27,672 nt of DNA from Pirellulales bacterium (GTDB lineage: Bacteria; Planctomycetota; Planctomycetia; Pirellulales; Thermoguttaceae), in the NCBI GenBank assembly GCA_030605745.1, contig JAUWHT010000207.1, positions 1 through 27,672 of the forward strand. The letters are read 5' to 3'. Below, one piece after another: positions 19,244 through 27,465 of this stretch. The translations under genes and the position numbers were made by a program. The notes beneath the pieces were generated by a model. That model was not told the DNA's origin. It saw only the letters and a program-made list of their open reading frames with translations, and did no database searches. Each line of letters begins with the position of its first letter. The first letter of the stretch is position 1.

Positions 19244-19714
19244 ATGGGTCGCATCACCGCCAGTAAGAAGCAACTTGTGGGGGACCCCCAATACGGGTCA
19301 ATCCTGGCCAGTAAGTTCATCAACTGCCTGATGTGGGACGGCAAGAAGAGCACCGCCCAACGGGTATTCTACGATGCCCTGGAGTTGATCGGCCGGAAGG
19401 TCTCCGACACCGAGCCGATAGACGTGTTCACCGGGGCGGTGCAGAACGTGAAGCCGAACATCGAGGTCCGCTCGAAGCGAGTCGGCGGCGCGTCGTACCA
19501 GGTGCCGATGCAGGTGAACAAGGCCCGGCAGCAATCGCTGGCGATCCGCTGGATCTTGCTGGCGGTCCGCGAGAAGAAAGGCCGAGCAACGCACGAAAAA
19601 CTGGCCCACGAACTGCTGGCCGCCTACAAGCGCGAAGGGGCCGCCATGACCCGGCGGGAAAACGTCCACCGCATGGCCGAGGCCAACAAGGCCTTCGCCC
19701 ATTTCGCCTGGTAA
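19244..19714 (+). CDS. rpsG: 30S ribosomal protein S7
   Basis: The 156-aa product has family length. It starts MGRITASKKQLVGDP and contains the rRNA-binding and assembly segments KSTAQRVFYDALELI, VKPNIEVRSKRVGGASYQVP and RENVHRMAEANKAFAHFAW. S7 nucleates the 30S head. The AGGA upstream is further from the ATG than usual (about 13 bases). After the stop comes a strong hairpin, and fusA does not follow directly; two unrelated genes intervene. Confidence 0.97.
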   Translation: MGRITASKKQLVGDPQYGSILASKFINCLMWDGKKSTAQRVFYDALELIGRKVSDTEPIDVFTGAVQNVKPNIEVRSKRVGGASYQVPMQVNKARQQSLAIRWILLAVREKKGRATHEKLAHELLAAYKREGAAMTRRENVHRMAEANKAFAHFAW

Positions 19715-19732
19715 GACCGAACATGCGAAGTT

Positions 19733-19771
19733 CGCCGTGCCGGTGCCCCCCTGCCGGTGCGGCGTTCTTCT
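19733..19771 (+). terminator. Terminator-like hairpin after rpsG
   Basis: CGCCGTGCCGG (19733-19743) pairs with CCGGTGCGGCG (19754-19764) over 11 pairs, including two adjacent G-T wobbles, with a ten-base loop. TTCTTCT follows directly. It could end or attenuate the rpsL-rpsG transcript before the retropepsin-like gene. Confidence 0.5.
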
Positions 19772-19797
19772 GAAACCGAAAAGGAGGTGTGATTCTA

Positions 19798-20184
19798 ATG
19801 GGAAGAATTGCTGCATCTGTTACCATTGACAATATCTCCAAGCCGGACAAAAGCATACGTTGCGACGCACTTGTGGATACTGGTGCTTCTCATATGGTTC
19901 TTCCGACCGCGTGGAAAGAGCGCCTCGGCGAGTTGCGAGAGATTGGGACTGTGGACCTTGAAACGGCGACACAAAAGACGGTTCAAGGAGCGGTTTGCGG
20001 CCCCGTACAACTACAAATAGAAGGTTTTCGTCCAATTTTTACCGAGGTGCTCTTCGTGGACATGGAACCCGAAAACGGAAAATATGAGCCCTTGATCGGG
20101 TACATCGTCCTTGAACAGTCCCAAGCGGCAGTCGATATGATGGGCCACAGGCTGGTTCACGTGAAGCGTCTGGATCTAAAATAG
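19798..20184 (+). CDS. Retropepsin-like aspartic protease domain protein
   Basis: The 128-aa product has DTGAS at 27-31 preceded by CDALV, the active-site motif of clan AA (retropepsin/aspartyl) proteases, and then LPTAWKERLGEL. A second hydrophobic stretch (EVLFVDMEPENGKYEPLIGYIVLEQ) matches the latter half of the single-domain fold, which acts as a dimer. No signal peptide is visible, so it should be cytosolic. AAGGAGG (19781-19787) sits ten bases before the ATG; an earlier GTG is too close to it. The base composition is more AT-rich than the flanking ribosomal genes, and its place inside the str operon suggests later insertion. Substrate is unknown. Confidence 0.75.
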   Translation: MGRIAASVTIDNISKPDKSIRCDALVDTGASHMVLPTAWKERLGELREIGTVDLETATQKTVQGAVCGPVQLQIEGFRPIFTEVLFVDMEPENGKYEPLIGYIVLEQSQAAVDMMGHRLVHVKRLDLK

Positions 20185-20226
20185 AGTCGAAACCCCCGTT
20201 ACCTTGAGAGAGAGGGAGAATGAAAA

Positions 20227-23175
20227 ATGAGACGGACGAAAGTAGTACGTTGCATGTTGCTGTTTATAGTCTTCATTGCCGTGGTCCAGAGCGTTATTGC
20301 GGGCGAAAAAGACCGTGGCCAAGAAGTGCTCGCCAAGCTCGGCGTGAAGAAAGGGATTTGCGCAGTGCTGGGCGATCCCCAGTGCGAGTTGGCACTGGGA
20401 TTGGCCCGCAGCAGTGAATTGACCGTCTATGTTCAAGTCCGAAATGCGGACGATTTACATGCTGCGTGCCGGGCGGCGGATGCGGCGGGCATGTACGGCA
20501 CGCGGATTTTTGTGGGCAAGGGCGACCCGGCACATATTCACTTGGCCGACAACCTGGCCGACGTGCTGGTGGCTGCGGGCAGCCCGGCGGGCATCCCCAG
20601 GACCGAGGTGCTTCGGGTCCTTCGGCCCGGCGGAAAGGCGCTGCTGGGGCAAGAGATCTTGACCAAACCCTCTCCCGAGGGAACCGACGACTGGACCCAT
20701 CACTACCACACTCCAGACAACAACCCGCAGTCTACCGACAAGCTGGCGCTGGCGCCGTACCTCACTCAGTTCATTGTCGAGCCGCGCTACGCATCGGCGC
20801 CGCAGAACGTGGTGGCCTCGGCCGGCCGGGTTTTCATGGCGTTCGGCCATGTCGCCTGGCACCAGCGCGAGGAACCCTGGGTCGACACGCTGGTGACCGT
20901 AAACGGATTTAACGGCACTATGCTCTGGAAGCGGAAGCTGACCTCGGGAATCATGGTCGACCGCAGCACGATGATCGCAACGCCGACGGCCTTATATCTG
21001 GCCGACGACAAATCGTGCAAACTGCTCGACCCGGCCACCGGCAAGCTCATCGACGAGATCACAGTGCCGGCGGAACTGGCCGGCGGGACGTTTTGGAAGT
21101 GGATGGCGCTGGACGACGGCATTCTCTATGCGCTTATAGGAGAGCAGGAGGATCCAGACCCCGTCAAACGCTGGCGGAGGACCGCTCACGGCTGGCCGTG
21201 GGGTGGAATATCTGATGGCTACAACATCAAGGACCCTCCATCATGGAATGCCAAATCGTGGAAACGCACGGCGTCCTTTGATCCGAAAGACCATGTGTGG
21301 GGCTTCTCGAAGACCTTGCTGGCGATCGACCCGAATACGAAGAAAGTTCTCTGGCGACATCAGGAGCGACAGCAGCCGATCGACAGCCGGTCGCTGTGCA
21401 TGAAAAACGGCCGAATGTACTTTTGCCACTTCAGCAAGTATCTGGTGTGTTTGGACGCAAAGACCGGCAAGGAAATCTGGCGAAGGACGGCCGAAAAAGA
21501 CGCAGATTTATTCAAGGCGATTGGCCCGTACTGCCCGTACGAGGCCTGGTGTACCGGCTGGCGGACCACTATCTATCTGAGATGCTCGGACAAGGCACTG
21601 TACTTTGCCGGCCCGCAGGTCTTCGACGTCACGGCCATATCGACCGACGACGGCCGTCACCTGTGGACCTATAACGCCGAGAGGAACCCACATGTGTTGA
21701 TTCGCGACGACGCCGTGTACATCATCGGCGCAGAAAACTTGAAAGGAGACACCCACAAGCTCGACCCACTGACCGGAAAGGTCCTGGCCAGCTACGACAT
21801 TGCCCGGCGGGCCTGCGTGCGCGTTACCGGTAGCGTCGATAGCATTTTGTTTCGCTCGCACGGTGACGGCACCGAACGGCTTGATCCGGTCAGCGGCAAA
21901 TGCCAGTGGATATCTCCAATGCGCCCGTCGTGTTTTATCGGCACACTGGTCTCCGATGGACACCTGTACTGGACACCCTGGGTGTGTGACTGCAACTTGC
22001 AGATGTTCGGTACGATTTGCTGCGCTCCGGCGGGCAACTTCAAGTTCGACCAGGCCGCCACCGACGCCCAACGACTAGAATCGTCCGACAACGCAACGAA
22101 GATCACCCAATTTCAACAGTCACCGGCCGACTGGCCGACCTATCGTGCCGACAATACCCGCACCGCCACAACACAGGCCGCGATCCCGGATCAGGTCAAA
22201 CTACTTTGGACGTTCACGCCAAAGACCGCCTTCGAGGCTACTTCTCCGGTGGCCGCCGGTGGTGTGGTCTTCCTCAGCGGCTCCGATGGCATCGTGCGTG
22301 CTTTGGATGCGGCCGACGGTAAGGAGCGCTGGACGGCATACACGGGCGGAGCAGTGCGGTATCCGCCGATGGTGGCCGACGGTCGGGCGCTGGTCGGTTC
22401 CGGTGACGGTTACGCCTACGCCTTCGAGGCAGCCACCGGTCGGCTGTTGTGGCGGTTCCGCGCAGCGCCGATCGAAAGAAAGATCAATGTCTACAACCGC
22501 CTGCTCTCCACTTGGCCGGTGGCCTCCGGCGTGCTGGTCGACGACGGCGTGGCCTACTGTGCGGCAGGGCTGAATAACTACGACGGCACACACGTCTATG
22601 CCCTGGATGCGGCAACCGGCCGGATTAAGTGGCAGAACAACAGCGCCGGTGGTGTTGGGCCGACAGCAGGTGTTCAAGGCGACCTGCTTTTGGACCAGCG
22701 CAAGCTCTACCTGGCCGGCGGCAGTGCTGCCTCTCCGGCGGTGTTCGATATCACCAACGGAAAGTGCCTCAACCTTGGACAACGAGTACGCCGCGGCCGC
22801 GAGCTGCGCCTTTCGGTAGGCAAAGACAAGCGAGGAAATCCCCAACGCCGCGTGCAAGCCGTCGGCCAGCCGTTCTACTCCACCTATCCCGTCTACAGCA
22901 AGGAAGTCGCTTGGGATGCTCCGATTGTCGCAGCCGGCAACGCAAACCTCCTATGCCGGCAAACCCCGGACGGCTGGAAGCTCGTGGCCCAGGACCGGTC
23001 GGGCAAAAAGGACCTATGGCAGCAGCCGCTTCCGGCCGAACCGGTCCGCTGGGCCGTCGCGGTCGACGCCCAGGGCCGTATTGTCGTCGCGCTTCGCAAC
23101 GGCCAGGTGCTTTGCTTCGGCGCGATGGAATTGCAAATTGAAAATTGTCAATTGCAAATTCTCCATGTCCGATAG
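20227..23175 (+). CDS. Secreted PQQ-like beta-propeller with methyltransferase-like N-terminus
   Basis: The 982-aa product has a signal peptide (LLFIVFIAVVQSVIA, about 11-25). Residues about 32-145 read like a class I SAM-methyltransferase fold (GICAVLGDP at 43-51, LADVLVAAG, VLRPGGKALLG at 131-141). This is odd for an exported protein, and the motif I acidic residue pattern is poor, so catalysis is doubtful. A DDWTHHYH motif (154-161) leads into PQQ-type propeller repeats through the rest (LDAKTGKEIWRR, LDAADGKERWTAYTGG, LDAATGRIKWQ). Such proteins are common in planctomycetes; function is unknown. GGGAG lies before the ATG. The last residues (LQIENCQLQILHVR) come from a heptad array, and the gene overlaps fusA by 11 bp. 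Confidence 0.8.
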   Translation: MRRTKVVRCMLLFIVFIAVVQSVIAGEKDRGQEVLAKLGVKKGICAVLGDPQCELALGLARSSELTVYVQVRNADDLHAACRAADAAGMYGTRIFVGKGDPAHIHLADNLADVLVAAGSPAGIPRTEVLRVLRPGGKALLGQEILTKPSPEGTDDWTHHYHTPDNNPQSTDKLALAPYLTQFIVEPRYASAPQNVVASAGRVFMAFGHVAWHQREEPWVDTLVTVNGFNGTMLWKRKLTSGIMVDRSTMIATPTALYLADDKSCKLLDPATGKLIDEITVPAELAGGTFWKWMALDDGILYALIGEQEDPDPVKRWRRTAHGWPWGGISDGYNIKDPPSWNAKSWKRTASFDPKDHVWGFSKTLLAIDPNTKKVLWRHQERQQPIDSRSLCMKNGRMYFCHFSKYLVCLDAKTGKEIWRRTAEKDADLFKAIGPYCPYEAWCTGWRTTIYLRCSDKALYFAGPQVFDVTAISTDDGRHLWTYNAERNPHVLIRDDAVYIIGAENLKGDTHKLDPLTGKVLASYDIARRACVRVTGSVDSILFRSHGDGTERLDPVSGKCQWISPMRPSCFIGTLVSDGHLYWTPWVCDCNLQMFGTICCAPAGNFKFDQAATDAQRLESSDNATKITQFQQSPADWPTYRADNTRTATTQAAIPDQVKLLWTFTPKTAFEATSPVAAGGVVFLSGSDGIVRALDAADGKERWTAYTGGAVRYPPMVADGRALVGSGDGYAYAFEAATGRLLWRFRAAPIERKINVYNRLLSTWPVASGVLVDDGVAYCAAGLNNYDGTHVYALDAATGRIKWQNNSAGGVGPTAGVQGDLLLDQRKLYLAGGSAASPAVFDITNGKCLNLGQRVRRGRELRLSVGKDKRGNPQRRVQAVGQPFYSTYPVYSKEVAWDAPIVAAGNANLLCRQTPDGWKLVAQDRSGKKDLWQQPLPAEPVRWAVAVDAQGRIVVALRNGQVLCFGAMELQIENCQLQILHVR
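23129..23163. repeat. Heptad array at the PQQ/fusA junction, AATTGCA type
   Basis: Five units keep exact 7-bp phase: 23129 (AATTGCA), 23136 (AATTGAA), 23143 (AATTGTC), 23150 (AATTGCA) and 23157 (AATTCTC). The array is inside the coding end of the upstream gene and stops one base before the fusA ATG. Confidence 0.9.
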
Positions 23176-25237
23176 CCTCCACAACCTCCGCAACATCGGC
23201 ATTATTGCCCATATCGACGCCGGTAAGACTACTGTCACCGAGCGGATGTTGTTCTACTCCAATTACACCCACCGGGTCGGGAAGGTCGACGATGGAACGA
23301 CCACCACCGACTACGACCCCGAGGAGCAGCAGCGGGGGATAACCATCAACTCGGCCTGCGTCACGTTCCCATGGAAGGACATCCGGATCAACCTGATCGA
23401 TACGCCCGGGCACGTCGATTTCACCGCCGAGGTGGAGCGGAGCCTTCGGGTGCTCGACGGCGGCGTGGTGGTCTTCAGTGCCCGCGAAGGTGTCGAGGCC
23501 CAAAGTGAGACTGTCTGGCACCAGGCCGACAAGTACCACGTCCCGCGAATCGCGTTTATCAACAAGATGGATCGCGAAGGGGCCGATTTCTACGCCACGC
23601 TCGAAGAGATTGAGCACCGATTGCACGCCCGGCCAGTTCCAGTGAACCTGCCGGTTGGAAGCGGCCCGCCACACACCAAGGATGCTTTCCGCGGCCTGGT
23701 TGACCTGGTCGCCGTGAAGATGCTCTCGTTCACCAGTGAAAGCGACGGGGCCGAAATCCTCGTCGATGAAATCCCCGATGAACTGTTGGAGGACGCCCAA
23801 ACGTGGCGGGCGCAGATGCTCGACCAGCTCTCACTCTACAGCGATGAGCTGACGGAGTTGCTGCTGGCCGAAAAGCCCGTGCCCGAGGAGTTGATCCGAA
23901 AGGTGCTCCGCAAGGCCACGCTTGGCAACATGATTGTGCCCGTATTGTGCGGCTCGGCGTTGGACGGAATCGGGGTGCAGCCGGTGCTGGACGCCGTGGC
24001 CGCCTATCTACCCAGCCCGGCCGACATGCCGCCGGTCGAAGGTGCTGATCCGAAGAAAAAAGACGCCAAAACCTGCCGAAAGCCCGACACCGCCGAGCCC
24101 TTCTGCGGCCTGGTCTTCAAAATACAGGCCGACCGGCACGGCGATTTGCACTACGTCCGCGTCTACTCGGGCCAACTGAAGGCCAACAGCCGCGTCTACA
24201 ACCCGGGCAAGGACAAAAAGGAAAACGTACCCCAACTCTGGCGCATCCAGTCAGATCGCCGCCAACAGGTCGATCAGGTGGCCGCCGGCGATATCATCGG
24301 CATCATCGGACTGCGGCACTCGGTTACCGGCGATACGCTGTGCAACGCCAAAGACCCTATCTTGCTCGAATCGATCAACTTCCCCGAAACTGTCATCTCG
24401 ATGGCCATCGAGCCTGAGACCTCGCTGGAGCGTAAGAAACTGGCCGAGGTGCTCGAGATGCTCAAGCGCCAGGACCCCACCTTCCAGGCCCGCGAAAGCG
24501 AAGAAACCGGCCAGACACTGATCAGCGGCATGGGCGAGCTGCACCTGGAAGTGATCAAGCACCGGCTGCTGCGTGATTACAAGCTAAACGTCCGCGTGCA
24601 CAAGCCCCGGGTAAGCTACCGCGAAACGGTGCAGCAGGCCGTGGAAGTGACCGGCACGTGCCGCCGGACCGTGGCCGGGCAGACCCTCTCGGCAAAGGTT
24701 GGCGTGCGGATCGAGCCGCTGGCCGAGGGTCCCACCCCGGTGGTTGTCACGGCCGCCTGCGGCGATGCCCTGCCCGGGTCGCTGCTGACCGCCGTCACCG
24801 AAACTCTTGCCGAGCACGGTCAGGGGACCGGGCTCTTGGGCTTCCCGCTGACGCACGTGAAGCTTACCGTCACCGGCGGCGAGGTCCACCAAACCGAGTC
24901 GAACGAACTAGCCTTCCGCTACGCCGCCGCCGACGCGTTCGAAAAAGCGCTCCGCCAGGCCGGCATCGTGCTGCTCGAGCCGATCATGCGGCTGGAAGTC
25001 GCCGTGCCCGAGGAAAACCTGGGCGAGATCATGAGCGACCTTCAACAGCGCCGCGCGGTAATCACCCACACGCACACCCACGGCCGCAACCGCGTCATCG
25101 AGTCCCAAGCCCCGCTAGCTAACCTCTTCGGGTATTCTGGCGCCATGCGCGGCCTAAGCCAAGGCCGAGCCACCTGCACCATGGAACCCTCCACCTACGG
25201 CCCCGCCCCGCCGGAAGTGCTGGAAAATTTTATGTAA
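23165..25237 (+). CDS. fusA: Elongation factor G (planctomycete/spirochaete-type)
   Basis: The 690-aa GTPase carries the P-loop AHIDAGKT (15-22), switch I ending RGIT (57-60), DTPGH (79-83) and NKMD (133-136). All EF-G domains follow, including the C-terminal segment LANLFGYSGAMRGLSQGRATCTMEPSTY, here ending EVLENFM. It drives ribosomal translocation. The G-domain wording (DDGTTTTDYDPEEQQRGITINSA, SAREGVEAQSETVW) resembles the spdEFG subfamily; that placement is from memory. The ATG at 23165 lies 11 bp inside the upstream gene and has no Shine-Dalgarno, because a heptad array fills that space. Initiation may be coupled to the upstream gene or rely on AU-rich leader binding. No tuf follows. 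Confidence 0.92.
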   Translation: MSDSLHNLRNIGIIAHIDAGKTTVTERMLFYSNYTHRVGKVDDGTTTTDYDPEEQQRGITINSACVTFPWKDIRINLIDTPGHVDFTAEVERSLRVLDGGVVVFSAREGVEAQSETVWHQADKYHVPRIAFINKMDREGADFYATLEEIEHRLHARPVPVNLPVGSGPPHTKDAFRGLVDLVAVKMLSFTSESDGAEILVDEIPDELLEDAQTWRAQMLDQLSLYSDELTELLLAEKPVPEELIRKVLRKATLGNMIVPVLCGSALDGIGVQPVLDAVAAYLPSPADMPPVEGADPKKKDAKTCRKPDTAEPFCGLVFKIQADRHGDLHYVRVYSGQLKANSRVYNPGKDKKENVPQLWRIQSDRRQQVDQVAAGDIIGIIGLRHSVTGDTLCNAKDPILLESINFPETVISMAIEPETSLERKKLAEVLEMLKRQDPTFQARESEETGQTLISGMGELHLEVIKHRLLRDYKLNVRVHKPRVSYRETVQQAVEVTGTCRRTVAGQTLSAKVGVRIEPLAEGPTPVVVTAACGDALPGSLLTAVTETLAEHGQGTGLLGFPLTHVKLTVTGGEVHQTESNELAFRYAAADAFEKALRQAGIVLLEPIMRLEVAVPEENLGEIMSDLQQRRAVITHTHTHGRNRVIESQAPLANLFGYSGAMRGLSQGRATCTMEPSTYGPAPPEVLENFM

Positions 25238-25350
25238 CCCTCATCGACGGTACGCATCCTTACGGTGCCTGATTCGCACGACCAGCACCACGCCAAATTG
25301 AAGAAAAATGCACTCAATCGGCGACTGGAGTTGCCTCCTACAGTCTGATT

Positions 25351-25396
25351 CTCCCGGAATGTTGACTTTTTAACCCCCCATAAGCCGGGAGTCAAC
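25351..25396 (+). promoter_or_regulatory. Competing hairpins downstream of fusA
   Basis: CTCCCGG (25351-25357) can pair with CCGGGAG (25385-25391), while GTTGACT (25361-25367) can pair with AGTCAAC (25390-25396). The two share bases 25390-25391 and cross each other, so full pairing is mutually exclusive, though a shortened first stem could coexist as a pseudoknot. Neither has a T-run after it. Confidence 0.45.
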
Positions 25397-25460
25397 GGGA
25401 CGGCAAACTTGACGATAAGCAGCGATTGAACGGTCCCTGGGCGGGAAATTTGGCGAATTC

Positions 25461-25521
25461 GGCTTTTTTCGGCTTTTTTCGGCCTTGGCCCGTTGACGCA
25501 TTTGCCGAAAACTGATACTCT
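25461..25521 (+). promoter_or_regulatory. S10-operon promoter with phased T-tracts
   Basis: TTGACG (25493-25498), a 17-bp spacer and TACTCT (25516-25521), with TGA directly before the -10 (extended -10), make a strong sigma70-type promoter. Transcription should start near 25528. Two identical 10-bp units, GGCTTTTTTC (25461-25470 and 25471-25480), put T6 tracts one helical turn apart at about -50 and -60, which suggests bent DNA or an UP-type element. Confidence 0.75.
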
Positions 25522-25529
25522 TCGGGGTT

Positions 25530-25550
25530 TCCCATACACGGGATATGGGA
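25530..25550 (+). promoter_or_regulatory. rpsJ leader hairpin
   Basis: TCCCATA (25530-25536) and TATGGGA (25544-25550) pair perfectly around a seven-base loop. The stem would sit at the very 5' end of the mRNA, where it may protect the transcript or bind a regulator. Confidence 0.5.
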
Positions 25551-25596
25551 TAAACGTTTCTTTGGCAAGTTGGGATTGGGACCCCGGAGGACTTCC

Positions 25597-25926
25597 GTGG
25601 CTGGCCACAGCAAGGAACTGATTCGCATCCGCATGGAGGCGTACGATCACGCGATCTTGGACCAAAGCGCGGTAGATATCGTGGATACCGCCAAGCGAAC
25701 CGGTTCGGTCGTCCATGGCCCAATTCCGCTGCCTACCCGGATCGAGCGTTATACGGTCCTCTCCAGCCCGCACGTGGACAAGAAGGCCCGGCAGCAGTTC
25801 GAGATCCGCACGCACAAGCGGCTGATCGACATCATGCAGGCCACGGCCAAGACGATCGAGGCACTGAACAAGCTGAGCCTGCCGGCCGGCGTAGACATCA
25901 AGATCAAGGCTACCAGCAGGCAGTAA
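25597..25926 (+). CDS. rpsJ: 30S ribosomal protein S10
   Basis: The 109-aa product starts at a GTG with GGAGG six bases upstream. Family landmarks are IRIRMEAYDHAILDQSAVDIVDTAKRTG, the loop VHGPIPLPTRIERYTVL and SSPHVDKKARQQFEIRTHKRLIDI. S10 builds the 30S head, and in many bacteria it also links NusG and NusB in transcription antitermination. It is the first gene of the S10 operon, about 70 nt downstream of a strong promoter. The 110-bp gap to rplC is longer than usual for this operon. Confidence 0.97.
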   Translation: MAGHSKELIRIRMEAYDHAILDQSAVDIVDTAKRTGSVVHGPIPLPTRIERYTVLSSPHVDKKARQQFEIRTHKRLIDIMQATAKTIEALNKLSLPAGVDIKIKATSRQ

Positions 25927-26036
25927 GGCCGACGGTTGGTGTAAAACCCGATAGAAATATGCAACGGAAGCCCGGTGGGTAAACCCGGCCGCGAGCCGTT
26001 TGTTCCCGCCCGGCGACGTATGAAAAGGCAAGAACG

Positions 26037-26729
26037 ATGACAGTTGGACTGCTCGGCCGAAAGGTCGGGATGACGCAGATCTATGATACCACCGGCAAGG
26101 TGGTCCCGGTGACCGTCATTCAGGCGGGGCCATGCCACGTACTGCAGCTTAGGACGCAGCAGCGAGACGGGTACGAGGCAGTTCAACTGGGGTATTTGGA
26201 TAGACCTCGTCGACTTGCCAGCCGCAGTTCTCGCGGTCACGTCGCCAAGCTCGACAGCAAGCGCCAAAGAGGCCGTGCCGCGGCCGGGGTGGAAGCTGTG
26301 TCTAAAGCCGGCTGCGAACCCAAACGGTTCATCCGGGAGGTTCGCGGCCCGGTCGACGGCTACCAGGTCGGCCAGGAACTCTCTGTCGGCGTATTCTCCG
26401 AGATCGAGGCGGTTGACGTTATCGGGACCAGTAAGGGCCGGGGCACCGCCGGGGTAATGAAGCGGCACAATTTCCGCGGCCAGCGGGCCTCACATGGCGT
26501 GAAGAAGTGCCACCGGCACCTCGGCGGCACCGGCTGTAGCGCCGACCCAAGCCGGCTGTTCAAGGGCAGGCGTATGGCCGGCCAATACGGCAACGCCCGC
26601 TGCACGGCCAGGAACCTCAAAGTCGTCCAGATCGACGTCAACAACAACCTGCTGGTCGTGCGCGGGGCGGTCCCCGGACCAAACGGCGGATACGTTATGA
26701 TTCAGCAAACGAATAAGATTAGGGGCTAG
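26037..26729 (+). CDS. rplC: 50S ribosomal protein L3
   Basis: The 230-aa product starts GLLGRKVGMTQIYD and contains the L3 signature around FRGQRASHGVKKCHRHLGG and GRRMAGQYGNARCTARNLKVV. Its loop reaches near the peptidyl-transferase centre. AAGG lies about ten bases before the ATG. The stop codon TAG (26727-26729) and the preceding residues (IRG) lie within an ATTAGGG heptad array, so the C-terminus has been set by the repeat. rplD follows after 77 bp rather than being close-packed as in most S10 operons. Confidence 0.96.
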   Translation: MTVGLLGRKVGMTQIYDTTGKVVPVTVIQAGPCHVLQLRTQQRDGYEAVQLGYLDRPRRLASRSSRGHVAKLDSKRQRGRAAAGVEAVSKAGCEPKRFIREVRGPVDGYQVGQELSVGVFSEIEAVDVIGTSKGRGTAGVMKRHNFRGQRASHGVKKCHRHLGGTGCSADPSRLFKGRRMAGQYGNARCTARNLKVVQIDVNNNLLVVRGAVPGPNGGYVMIQQTNKIRG

Positions 26730-26752
26730 GGATTAGGGATTGGGGATTGGAG
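26718..26752. repeat. Heptad array at the rplC/rplD junction, ATTAGGG type
   Basis: Five heptads start at 26718 (ATTAGGG), 26725 (GCTAGGG), 26732 (ATTAGGG), 26739 (ATTGGGG) and 26746 (ATTGGAG). The rplC stop codon is inside the second unit. The sense strand has four G-runs of three or more, again a quadruplex pattern. Confidence 0.9.
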
Positions 26753-26759
26753 TGTAGCG

Positions 26760-26775
26760 GCGGGGCTTGCCCCGC
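26760..26775 (+). terminator. GC-rich hairpin between rplC and rplD (no T-run)
   Basis: GCGGGG (26760-26765) and CCCCGC (26770-26775) form a stem with a CTTG tetraloop just after the heptad array. The array-then-hairpin order is the same as after rpoB. The absence of a T-run argues against strong termination. Confidence 0.45.
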
Positions 26776-26806
26776 GCGTACCGGCAACGTAACGCAAGAA
26801 CACATA

Positions 26807-27457
26807 ATGATGGCCAGTTTACCCGTTTACGATCGAACTGGAGTGGAAGTCGGCACCTATGAGGTTGACCCGGCGGAACTGGCTCCACGCATCAATAGGC
26901 AATTGCTGCACGACGCGGTGGTGATGTACCAGGCCAACCGGCGACAGGGTTCGGCCAAGACCAAGAGTCGTGGAGAGGTCCGCGGGTCGACCAGGAAGAT
27001 GTATCGTCAGAAAGGGACAGGCAATGCCCGGGCCGGCTCGCGACGCAGCGGAATCCGCACCGGCGGTGGGCATATCTTCGCCAAGCGCCCCCGCGACTGG
27101 TCGTACCGGCTGCCCAAGAAAGCCGTCCGCCTGGCCACACGGATGGCAATGGCCTCGAAAATCGCCGACGACCAGATAACCCTGATTGACAACCTGGCGT
27201 TCGAGAAGCCAAAGACCCAAGAGATGGCCACGGTCCTGAAGGCCCTGAAGATCGACAATGTGAGTCTGCTGGTGGCCACCGCCGGGTACGACGTGAACGT
27301 GTACAAGAGCATCCGCAACCTGGCCGGCGTGTCAGTGTTACCGGTGGCGGAACTAAATGCACTGGACGTGCTGCGTCCGGGGCGGCTGCTGATGACCACC
27401 TCAGCGTTGGACGCCTTCCGCGAGAAAAGGAATTGCAAATTGACCATTGCAAATTGA
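26807..27457 (+). CDS. rplD: 50S ribosomal protein L4
   Basis: The 216-aa product contains the L4 core: INRQLLHDAVVMYQANRRQG, the long loop KSRGEVRGSTRKMYRQKGTGNARAG that lines the exit tunnel, and KKAVRLATRMAMASKI. In some bacteria L4 also represses this operon. Two adjacent ATGs (26807, 26810) are possible starts; the second gives the more usual MASLPVYD. Neither has a good ribosome site. The last residues (NCKLTIAN) and the TGA are translated from an AATTGCA heptad array, making a tail that is unlikely to be conserved. Confidence 0.95.
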   Translation: MMASLPVYDRTGVEVGTYEVDPAELAPRINRQLLHDAVVMYQANRRQGSAKTKSRGEVRGSTRKMYRQKGTGNARAGSRRSGIRTGGGHIFAKRPRDWSYRLPKKAVRLATRMAMASKIADDQITLIDNLAFEKPKTQEMATVLKALKIDNVSLLVATAGYDVNVYKSIRNLAGVSVLPVAELNALDVLRPGRLLMTTSALDAFREKRNCKLTIAN

Positions 27458-27458
27458 A
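27431..27458. repeat. Heptad array at the rplD/rplW junction, AATTGCA type
   Basis: Units start at 27431 (AATTGCA), 27438 (AATTGAC), 27445 (CATTGCA) and 27452 (AATTGAA). This is the same sequence type as the array before fusA. It encodes the end of L4 and stops eight bases before the rplW ATG. Confidence 0.9.
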
Positions 27459-27465
27459 GCTGGCC

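Larger units (their letters stand above)
25238..25596. other. fusA-rpsJ intergenic control region
   Basis: No gene is seen. From left to right it holds about 110 bp without a recognised feature, a pair of competing inverted repeats (25351-25396), two phased T-tracts (25461-25480), the rpsJ promoter (25493-25521) and a leader hairpin (25530-25550). It separates the str operon from the S10 operon. Confidence 0.6.
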
